A stretch of 35,985 nucleotides of DNA from Lingula anatina (taxonomy: Eukaryota > Brachiopoda > Lingulata > Lingulida > Lingulidae), in assembly GCF_001039355.2 (NCBI RefSeq), contig NW_019775592.1, forward strand, positions 267,727 to 303,711, in the 5' to 3' direction. A model generated the notes under the pieces. That model was given only the letters and a program-made list of their open reading frames with translations, had not been told where the DNA came from and ran no database searches. This document shows, piece after piece, positions 23,397 through 32,800 of this stretch; position 1 is the first letter of the stretch; the number at the start of each line of letters is the position of its first letter. The translations under genes were made by a program, and so were the position numbers.

Positions 23397-24832
23397 AGGA
23401 GAAATAAGGACAAAAATTAAAGAGCACTTAGAGAATGCAGGCCTCATCAAAAAAGTGCATGATTAAATAGGATTAGGAAAATATTTAATTCAAATTGTAA
23501 TTACTTCTTCCCCTCCTATATTTATATTCTTCCCCTCCTATATTAATCATATTGTATCCATCTTGAAGTTTTCTGGACTTGCGTGTCTGTCAGTATTAAC
23601 CTTCAAAGTATACTTTCTACATCAATCACTGCTTTTTGTTTTTGTTTTTTAATAAAAGAGAGTATGATCCAAGTTTTCCTATCTCTTCAGAAATTAAAAA
23701 TGAAGGTGTCTTTTGTGCATTTTAGTCCCAATAGCTCTGCTTAATCTCCTATGTTTAAATTGACCTTTGCAGAAAAGATTGAACACAAATTATGATATTG
23801 ATGTTTGTCAAATGACAGTTTAAATTATGACGATGATACCAAGGTGGCTGCAATTACTATCTATGTTGTTTTAGACTTAGCGTTTGCAATTATTATGAAA
23901 TCAAGAATTCAGAATCTTTTTGGTTTACTTTTCAACTTTTTTTGGCTCTCTGAAAAGAAGCAGAGATGACTAGCAGAAGAGCAAATTATGCATTGCTCGT
24001 ATACTTGAACAGTCTGGCTTAAAACTTACTCCAGGAAATATTGGGAATGTATGAGTCATCATATTGAGAAACTCTTGCTCATGAATGCCAGTTCCACACT
24101 GGAATCTTTGAAATCGTGAGCTTAGGAGGTTAAAGGTGTAATAATCACCAAATGGCTAAGATTCTAAAAGAACTTTGTACTGGCTGAAGCATAGAAAATA
24201 ATAATTGCATTCTTCCTCTTGATGAAGCAAATTAAAATTCAGTAATGAACTGATGTTATTTTATTTCCATAATATGTTGATTATTCTTCACCATTTATTT
24301 GGTAAAAATCAAATATTCATCATTTACAAAAAGGACTTCTTTTAAGATGTAATTCATAAGGCCCTTTTCACATGGAGCGATACAGTTATGGAGATGGGGG
24401 GGGGGGGGGTACTCCCTTTCACATACCCTGTATACCATTCAACTTTATTTATGAATTAAGTGGTTAACTTTCAGTGTGTTGGAGGGTTCCATTCGGTGAC
24501 TGTCATGACATAGGCTGTTTAACTGTCAATTTCTCTAACTGGAACAGTTCAGAAAACGTGCCACTTGGTTTGAAAAGGCCCATACTAAAAAGTGTCTTGG
24601 GTTGTGCAAGACAGTATATCAAAAGACCAAGGTGAACAAATACTGATAATAGTGTTCAAAATGTTTTAATTGTTTCATGAAAGTATAATAATGAGGAAAA
24701 CTAAAAGCATCTACTAGTAGAAATCCTCTTTCTAACCTATAATGCATGACCTAGTATCGACCCATCATCAAAAGGTCTTCAGTTGGTCTTCTGGAACTGA
24801 CATCAGTGAGTTAGCCATGTGACCAAGTCTTT

Positions 24833-25467
24833 CAGGCCCCGTAGCCAGCAATTTCAAAAGGGGGGTTCTTTTTCTGAAAAAGTGGAACTTTTCCCATAAA
24901 AAACATAATATACCTAGTTCAATTTTTACCCAGAGTGGACCTTCTCCCAGCAAAAGGGGCGGTTCTTTCAAACNNNNNNNNNNNNNNNNNNNNNNNNNNN
25001 NNNNNNNNNNNNNNNNNNNNNNNNNNNNNNNNNNNNNNNNNNNNNNNNNNNNNNNNNNNNNNNNNNNNNNNNNNNNNNNNNNNNNNNNNNNNNNNNNNNN
25101 NNNNNNNNNNNNNNNNNNNNNNNNNNNNNNNNNNNNNNNNNNNNNNNNNNNNNNNNNNNNNNNNNNNNNNNNNNNNNNNNNNNNNNNNNNNNNNNNNNNN
25201 NNNNNNNNNNNNNNNNNNNNNNNNNNNNNNNNNNNNNNNNNNNNNNNNNNNNNNNNNNNNNNNNNNNNNNNNNNNNNNNNNNNNNNNNNNNNNNNNNNNN
25301 NNNNNNNNNNNNNNNNNNNNNNNNNNNNNNNNNNNNNNNNNNNNNNNNNNNNNNNNNNNNNNNNNNNNNNNNNNNNNNNNNNNNNNNNNNNNNNNNNNNN
25401 NNNNNNNNNNNNNNNGGTTCTTTCAAACCCCCCGAACCCCCCCCCCCCATCCCTGGCTACGGGCCTG
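24833..25467. mobile_element. Non-autonomous DNA transposon (MITE-like) with TIRs and a 5-bp target-site duplication, interrupted by the assembly gap
   Basis: The left end CAGGCCCCGTAGCC and the right end GGCTACGGGCCTG are inverted complements. The similarity continues inward as G-rich/GGTTC against GAACC/C-rich sequence. TCTTT directly flanks both ends (24828-24832 and 25468-25472) and looks like a 5-bp target-site duplication. I see no transposase in the 180 or so sequenced bases, so it is non-autonomous or its core is in the gap. A 5-bp duplication fits some hAT-like or Transib-like groups, but the ends do not let me choose. Confidence 0.75.
24974..25415. other. Assembly gap (442 N)
   Basis: All bases are N. 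The 13 bases before the gap (24961-24973) and the 13 bases after it (25416-25428) are identical, GGTTCTTTCAAAC. This suggests the two contig ends overlap and the real gap may be close to zero. Long open frames that cross it are artefacts of the Ns. Confidence 0.98.
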
Positions 25468-25472
25468 TCTTT

Positions 25473-26273
25473 GATGAATGGTCGATACCATCACTGCCCC
25501 ATAGGTTAAAACTAAATGAAGTTTCTTAAGTAATGGCTTTTTTTTTTATGACCAGCGTTCCAGTAGGCATATAATGTAAAGTAGGTAAAATAAATATAGA
25601 CAGAATAAAAGAGCTGAACATCCGATATTATAGCTTCTTAGTCATTTCATGCTTACTGACTTCCTGTACCCTGAAGAGCCATTTAACAGTGTATTCCATC
25701 TGAAACATGTTTCTAAATATAAACAAGTTCAGCGAACCTTCACAGATTCTGATGGCTTCAAGCCAAGTTCCAAGTCTTATGGTTCCAAATTGATTTTTTA
25801 TCAAAAACTTCAAACACGGACTCAAACATTTTTATCAAGAGGGTAGCAATCTCAAATAAACCCAGGTTAGCCTTTGTAAATCTCCCAAAGAGTAGACAAA
25901 TATTTTCATTGCTTTTTATCAGCGTTTAGATGTGAAAAGTGTGATAGACGCGTGTTTTAAGTAGTTGGATCATGGTGATGGATGTTTGATAGTGGTAATG
26001 AACTCATTCAAAAGGTCTGTTTTGAATCAGTAAGGACTAGGGTAAAGGAGCTGAAAAGGCTTTTCACATCCTGAGGTATATGACTATGAGTAATACAGAT
26101 AGACTCTACTGTAAATGAATAAATGATAAATGATGAAATAATAAATCATAATATTTTTTATTCCATTTGCCAGAGTTAATTATGAATCTGAAAGTGTTTG
26201 GCAAAAAAATTGCTCGCCATTGACATATATATATCTGAAATCTTACATAAAAGGCAACAGACATTCTGATCTA
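25473..26273. other. No gene seen
   Basis: AT-rich sequence without a supportable exon. Overlapping short open frames on both strands at 25628-25846 have no recognisable domain. Confidence 0.5.
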
Positions 26274-26520
26274 AGGCTTCGTTCACATGCAATGTCTATT
26301 TTCTATTTTCTATTTTCGGTATGTCTTATGATCACGGTCTGTGCACTGAATATCCCGCGGCGTAATTACTGGCAGCGCGAGCCAGTTACTTATAGTAACT
26401 TATAGTAACTGGCTCGCGCTGCCAGTAATTACGCCGCGGGATATTCAGTGCACAGACCGTGATCATAAGACATACCGAAAATAGAAAATAGAAAATAGAC
26501 ATTGCATGTGAACGAAGCCT
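26274..26520. repeat. Perfect 116-bp inverted repeat (foldback element)
   Basis: Arms 26274-26389 and 26405-26520 are exact reverse complements over all 116 positions, separated by a 15-bp spacer. The spacer and inner edge contain a short tandem duplication of TTATAGTAAC. The ends read AGGCTTCGTTCACATGCAATG inward, which resembles MITE termini. The arms contain three TATTTTC units and a GC-rich segment (CCCGCGGCG). No clear target-site duplication flanks it (CTA on the left, AAT on the right). Perfect arms mean a very young foldback transposon, active gene conversion between arms, or an assembly or library artefact. Confidence 0.95.
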
Positions 26521-27094
26521 AATACAGTAGAAAGACGGAAGTTTTACCGTTAAGCGTCCAGGATTAGGAGCTTATTGAGAGAAGTAACTGCTGTGTTGCT
26601 TGCTTGCTCCTACTAATTATTTCCAGCTTCAAAAACATTTTTCTGTAGGCAAGTATCTTATCATGGCATGATGAGCATGGAGGCTCTTTCTCTGTGTTAT
26701 GATATAACCTGCTCAGTTTTACCACAGGCATGTAAGGCGAAAACATTTACTAGTGTGCACTCTTTCGTGGTTGGTTTACGTTTTCTTNACGCTTGTGCTT
26801 TTTTCATATCCATAACTCTAAGAAACGCTACATCCGGGTCCTTGACCGGCTTAGCATAAAAAGCGGAATCTTACAACAGCGGAACGAGTAGTTCAAAAAA
26901 GTTTTAGAACAGTGAATTCATTCAAATGTCAAGTCAAATTAAACAAATAGCACACTTATGAGGGGACTTTGAAGAAAAGAGAGAGAGATAAATTAAATCA
27001 AAATTTATCAAATGACGTCAGTTCAATGCATTCAGCTCACTGGTCAATAAAAAATAAATAAATAGAAAATAAAAATTGAAAATGAAAGTACCAT
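26521..27094. other. No gene seen; one ambiguous base
   Basis: I see no supportable exon. A single N at 26788 marks an unresolved base. The stretch 26810-26890 is somewhat GC- and CpG-richer than its surroundings, with no assigned function. Confidence 0.5.
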
Positions 27095-27301
27095 ATCTGG
27101 CCCAAGTCTGGGCAGCATCTGGCAAAATGTGGCATAAATGCCAGACTTTGCCAGACTTGGCCCAGATCTGGCAAGTGTCTGGCAAAATGTGGCATAAATG
27201 CCAGACTTTGCCAGACTTGGCCCAGATCTGGCAATTGCCTGGCAAAATCTGGCCCAGATATTGCCAGACGTTGCCAGATCTGGGCCAGACGTGGGCCAGA
27301 T
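27095..27301. mobile_element. TIR element built from 60-bp tandem units (CTGGC/GCCAG-rich)
   Basis: Two 60-bp units (27121-27180, 27181-27240) are nearly identical, differing only near their last few bases. A diverged third begins at 27241. The block is bounded by imperfect inverted repeats of about 30 bp: ATCTGGCCCAAGTCTGG on the left and the complement of ATCTGGCCCACGTCTGG on the right. The inside is dense in TGGC/GCCA and TCTGGC/GCCAGA motifs, giving many small hairpins. It keeps open frames on both strands because of the 60-bp (3n) period, but the peptides are repeat artefacts. I found no clear target-site duplication. Confidence 0.75.
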
Positions 27302-28214
27302 TACTGAGGCTGTCTGGGTTGACTTGTCAAACAGATCAGCTGCTAATATATCTAATGCAAATTTTATTGCAAGTTGATTGTAAACATTCTTGCCCTATGG
27401 AGCAATTGCGGAAAACACTATTCATGTATTGGGCTCTTGAGGTGCGTTGAGTAAATATAACTTTTAATAGCTATAAGAATGAACCTCAAGGTGTAGAGAA
27501 AAAATATGTAATTGCCATTTTGTCTACCAGTATCTCTTATATACGTGTACTGTATATTTATAGGATATTGAAGGTCTAGACATATTCATGGAAACTTCTA
27601 CCGGTAAAGTTCACTGTTGTCCTGCAGCAATGTTTTCCTACATATTGTGTCCATAGATATAAATCTCAGTCCATCTCAGTGACTTAACAATTACTAGGGG
27701 TACATTTCTCACCAGAAAACCCTACATTTAGTAGTCCCCATGATATAGTATAGAACCAACATATTTACTGGTAGGCGGTTCTTACCTCCCCTTTAGATTG
27801 AACTCTGCTTTATAAGCCCTAAATAATATCATCTATTTGCATAAAACAGGAAATTAAATATATATGACGCACATTGTAAGCTCTCTCCAGAATGATGGAA
27901 ATCGGCTCTCTTTTTTTACTTGACATGATTACGTGAAAGTCTGAAGTCTAGGTCAGCTAAATGAGAGCTTATGGGTCAGCGTAACCTGCAGTAATTAAGG
28001 TGCGGGCTTATATTTTTTACTGGGGATGAATTATTATGCAGTAAATTTGCCTTGTATGTGAAAATGAATATCGGATTTTGTTTGTCATTTTGTAGAATAA
28101 AATGACATGATTAAGATAAGATTCCTAAATGACACAATTTTTTCATTAAATGTGTTCACTAGTATGCGTGATATGTGGGAAAATAAATTTAATTGAATTC
28201 ATTATATCTTGCAG
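27302..28214. other. No gene seen; possible conserved noncoding blocks
   Basis: I see no exon. An octamer ATGCAAAT (POU-type site) lies near 27354, in a moderately complex block (27330-27450). Another moderately complex block lies at 27930-28010. Functional status is unknown. Confidence 0.35.
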
Positions 28215-28277
28215 GCTTTCTGGCCAAACAAGACTATATACAGTGGCAAGATTATTTGAACCTTCAAGTGTCTGTCG
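28215..28277 (+). CDS. Candidate 63-nt exon with strong splice sites
   Basis: The sequence follows TATCTTGCAG and is followed by GTAAGT, both close to consensus. Its length is 63 nt, a multiple of three. Two frames are open: one reads LSGQTRLYTVARLFEPSSVC and the other FLAKQDYIQWQDYLNLQVSV. I recognise neither. It could be a cassette exon of a plus-strand gene whose other exons lie mostly outside the window, or an exon of a noncoding RNA, or chance. Confidence 0.3.
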
Positions 28278-29205
28278 GTAAGTTAATGTTATACTGACTT
28301 TACCTGTACTGTAGGACTTAACCTTGAGAAGCACAGGGAGCACAAAAATTCTGCAACATCAACATGCTTTTTGGTGTTCAGTGATTAATTTATGCAGTGA
28401 ATTTTTTGACTGGTAAAAAATATAATTCTCTATTTATTCTTTAAAGCTTTGGTAACTGACTGGGCAAAATTAAATTTGCCCTTAATCTTTTAAGTTAAAT
28501 GTCTGCTACAGTGAGCTAGAAATGAATGGGATATTTTAGGCCACGCTTTAAGCTGAGACTGCCGCACAGGTGTGCTGATTGTTGACAGGTACTTATATCT
28601 GGGGCACCCTGCTATTGTAACAGTTTGTAAGGTTAAGCCTTGGTTATAATCAGGGGGTATTGAAGTATGAAGGACCATTACATAATGAAGTGTGCCGTAT
28701 GCATACCTGTGTAGACTAAACATATACCTATACCTAACTGTTCATAGACCTGGTCCTGTAAGGGATAATGTCAAAGAAAACGGTGTGATAACTTAATTTG
28801 CAAGACTGACTGACGGTAAAATTTTCGACACATTTTGCCAAAGGTTGGAATAAGGAGTCACATTGCTTTGACAAATCAGTTGACGCACAGAATGTAACCC
28901 TTGGGATTTGCCATAAGTTGAATTCCAAGAAAATTGTACAAATGGCTTCTATTTTAAGGTTACTGTATTGTTTGGCACATCAGGTGACAATGGTGGTTAC
29001 TAGTAGGGATTGGAAGTTACAGAGAAGGATATAGAGAGAGCATTAGGAGTTTACTGTCATATTTCCCGTAACTCCGGATAAAATATACCTGCCTTTAAGT
29101 TATTCAAGATTATGCAACTTTTTAATCATTCTGATGAAAAGTGTTTGCAAGAGTTTTATATTATTTAAATATATACTAATAGATATATTTTATTTATTTC
29201 TACAG

Positions 29206-29283
29206 GTTCAGCCAAGGTCATTTGTGACTCGTCAATACTGCTCTTAGTGGTGAACTGAAGAGGTTGACCCTCCCATACAGCAG
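29206..29283 (+). other. Candidate 78-nt exon, probably noncoding
   Basis: It has a pyrimidine-rich acceptor (TTTATTTCTACAG) and a donor CAG|gtactg. All three frames contain a stop, so if it is an exon it is noncoding, or terminal in the frame that continues from the candidate exon at 28215 (stop after about 18 codons). The sequence is less AT-rich than its flanks. Confidence 0.2.
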
Positions 29284-29380
29284 GTACTGTTAAAAACTTA
29301 GAAGAATGAATCTCAAGGGTGATCTTGAGTAGTCGAGATTTAACCATGGGGAAATACATAGGGCAGAAGATGCTGTGTAT

Positions 29381-29402
29381 GTGTGTGTGTGTGTGTGTGT
29401 GT
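29381..29402. repeat. (GT)11 microsatellite with degenerate GT-rich flank
   Basis: Eleven GT units are followed by about 50 bases of GT/GC/GCAT-rich degenerate repeat, to about 29450. Confidence 0.9.
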
Positions 29403-29823
29403 GCGTGTGCGTGCATGCATGTGTATGTGAGTGTGTATGTGTGTTTATGTTTTAATATGGATGTGGATTGTAATATTGTTGTCATGGGTAAGGGTAGATA
29501 GAGAAATAAACCTTGCTCTAGTCTATAATGTTCAACATATCAAGATTTCATTTTCATTGCAACATGTTTAGTCTTTTGTTGAAAACGGGAGCAATCTTAA
29601 ATTTCATTAGTTTTTTCTCACATAAAATCTGAGACACATAACCAATTTTACTCTTGCTGTAACTCATGAAAGTGACACGTATGATGCCTAGTGACATTTC
29701 ATAGGCCAGATTTACAGAACAGACAAAAGTTGCCATTGATTTCACGCCTACGGATCTCTGACTCACGAATTGTTGAAGAGCTAATGTATTTGTCATTGAT
29801 TTTTTCCATCCATATTTTCACAG

Positions 29824-29873
29824 ACATTGAGGATACAAAGTGTGCGTTCTGGTGGGTGTGTGTTGCTATAAGG
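29824..29873 (+). other. Candidate 50-nt exon with strong donor
   Basis: It follows CATATTTTCACAG and ends at AAGG|gtgagt. One frame is open and reads DIEDTKCAFWWVCVAIR when the preceding codon is completed by the upstream exon. I do not recognise it. Together with 28215 and 29206 it forms a cluster of exon-like islands on the same strand. Confidence 0.2.
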
Positions 29874-32800
29874 GTGAGTCAGTTTTTATTTTAGGCTCAA
29901 ATATAGATAAGGATGCATTAGACGTCCCATAGACTTTATCGACTGAGACTGCAAGCTTTCAGGAAATACTTGTTGTGGCATTATACTTTAATTAATTGCA
30001 ATCAACATAGCAATGTGCCTTTTCCCAATGCAGGGTAAGCTGTGAGGATTGTGTTTGACACTTTTCTTCCTGTAAACCTGTTGTTTTCATAGCTAAAATC
30101 ACATATCATGTGTTGTACGTGCCAGTTTTCAATACAGTAAGTGTCAGAGTTTATCTGTGGATGATTTCAACATAAACAATTGCAGCTGGGTAGTTTTCTT
30201 GATAGAATTTGCTTTCTTCCTTTGATGCTATATTACTTGAGCTTATTTCGGGTATGTAAGAGGAGTTTTGATTTTGATTCAACTCATTGACAAGTAGTTC
30301 AGACGTGTCTGAAAAAATGTAAATAAATCTGCTAAGAAACCATTAAAATTGCCAAACAGACAAAACAAGGATTTCTATTTGTCAGAGATATGGACTTGCC
30401 CAGCCATTAGATGGTGGGGGAGGGGGGGGGGGTAAAGAACAACCCTTCTGGCCAAATAAGGTCCCCTCTGAATCAGAATTATATGTACAAGGTTTTATCA
30501 AGTTAGAAAACAAACTCCCCTTGAAAATTACTGGCTGCAGGACTGCTTTTGTTAAATACAATGAAATACGTTTTAAAAAAAAATTATTTATTGCATTAAA
30601 TTCAGGCTCTCTTCTTTTAAGGTTATGCTAGAAAGATTTACTAAAGGGAGGACAAATGAGAGTTTCCACCGTGGTCAGGTCAATCGTGGCCAGGTTATGC
30701 CAAAGACCATTTCTTTTGCTAGTCTCTTTGCTACAGGGTGATTCAGGGTGATTGAAAATGGTACGGCAAACGATTACGTGACCGATTACTTGATCTCCAT
30801 TCCTTTGAAACAGTATGTCACGCTGGATTGTTTGATATACGACTTCATGTTAGAAAAATGTCAAGGAAATGAATTCTCCATACATCACAATGTTTCCAAT
30901 GGGTTTTTAATTTGTTGCCATTTTGGGTGATAGCATCTATGAAGTAACTACGTGAGAAAGTGACGGTTGTTTTCATAAATGTGCATCAATAACCCCAAGA
31001 AGAAAAAAATCATCGGTTACTGTATCTCATCTCCTGTGAGTCAGAATTTTTTTTTCAAGTTTCCTTTTGTGACAGATGGGGCACGTGGAGTATCGATTTC
31101 CTTATGTCTGGACAGGATGGCTGCCGCGGTGTTAGGTAATATGTTGAGACAGACGTAAATGCCAGGAGAAAGAGACGGAAAAAAAAAGTTACCTCGACTC
31201 ATGTTATCTTATGAAATTTTGATCAGTATCTTTTTGCTGGCATTTTTTGAATGTAGAAAGTGAAAATGCTTGACAGTGGTTGCCAATTTTTTATTGGTTA
31301 CGTGGAAAATCCAATTTTCAGTGACTGTTAAAGAGTAAGAGGGCATTTCCAGAGATTGAGATCCATCTTACTAGATCGACATAACTCCCTAGGGGTTCAC
31401 ACTAAATTGCAGTCAGCCGACCGCGCACGGAAGTTAATTACCCCCTTACAGCTTGTAGTAGGCGGGACAGACATTAAAGCCGGATTATCTGACAGTAATC
31501 TAGTGAGACTCCCCACAGGGATAGATCGATCTAAAATCTATGGGAATGCGCCCTAATGTTACAAGTTACAAGATGACAGTAATTTAGATTATATCTGGCT
31601 AATGAAAAATTAAGATAAATGATGCCGCATTGACTTCTTCTTGCCAGTGGAATAACATATTTCATGTTGGCTGAGAAAAATGATATGTATTTGTTTGTAA
31701 TTTTTCTTTTGGACAACAGTCCACATGGGCTGCTCTTGAATTCTATCAGTACAAGAGATGTATGTTGTCATATCATCACCTGCTTTTCTGTATTCTCCAG
31801 GAGGAGGTGTGTTAAGTGGAATTAGTACACAGTATCTAGTATGATAGAGTTGTTGATAATGCACCCTCAATGTTGGGTGTGAACTCACCCCTAGACAACA
31901 TGTCTGGTCAAAGTATCTGTGAGTTAAGTCATTTGAAACTTGGAGTGAGTTTACAAGATCACCTGCAGCTAAGTAAGACATTTTCAAGATTCGCCTAACT
32001 CCACTTCACCAAGGATGCTTCTTTCAGGTACTTAAGTCAGATCGATGAGATAGTTTCTGAAACAAGATAGGGCATAAATTGTTTTTATTTTTCCAAGAGG
32101 CAGAAGAAAGGCAGGGGGGAAATATCAAAAAGACAAGGGATGTTGAATTGGAAAATATATTAGACTTAATGATTCCAACTATGTACACTGGGATTTTCAG
32201 TTGGGACTGTAACAGAATGCATTTTATATGAATTTCCAGAACATGCAATTTGAAGAGAGACCTGTAACATATCCATGACAGTGCAAATTGTCAGAGAGAA
32301 AATGTAAGATTGTTGGCTAGGTTGCCATAGTAACGGAAATGTCTATCGCATTTAGAGCAAATGATTTAACTAATTTCACCAGGATTTTCACTAATAACTG
32401 TCATTATCACTTACAACTATGTCATTGTGTCATTATCAAGAATGAGTTTCCTCAGAAAAGTACCTCTCCAGAGCTGAACTGATTAAGCTTTTTTATTATT
32501 TTATATCTTAATAAAAACAAGTTATCTAAGATGCAAAAGTCCCAGACAAACATGATATGGAAAAAAATAATAACTTGGCAACTGTTCACTGTTTCAATGG
32601 CCACATGAGTCTGTCTGCAAATTATTGATCATTAAAAGATGTGATTATATTTTTCCTTCTCTACATTGATCATTCTGTCAAGATTTTAGCAGTTCAATAT
32701 ATTATACCCAATATTATGATGATGATTAATGACAAATAAGAAGTCACATATCTTGTACTTTATCAGAATGGTTTTTGACTTTCTGGGTAGACCATTTCAA

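Larger units (their letters stand above)
20406..24827. other. Gene-free stretch with simple repeats
   Basis: I find no exon with a supportable frame and splice sites. It contains homopolymers, a CT microsatellite, the paired 37-bp repeats at 21399 and 22550, and a higher-complexity block at 21360-21600. It may be an intron of a plus-strand gene or intergenic regulatory DNA. Confidence 0.5.

Noticed and set aside
24935-25474. Open frames of 160-179 codons on both strands
   Set aside because: They are almost entirely N translated as X across the assembly gap.
27018-27450. Open frames on both strands rich in WHKCQTLPDLAQ-like repeats
   Set aside because: They arise from the 60-bp tandem repeat, whose period preserves any frame. 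No start context or splice support.
29165-29485. 106-codon minus-strand ORF
   Set aside because: Its N-terminal half is the translated GT microsatellite. The rest has no recognisable domain.
31610-31987. 125-codon minus-strand ORF
   Set aside because: No recognisable domain or splice context. A frame of this length is expected about once by chance in a window of this size and composition.
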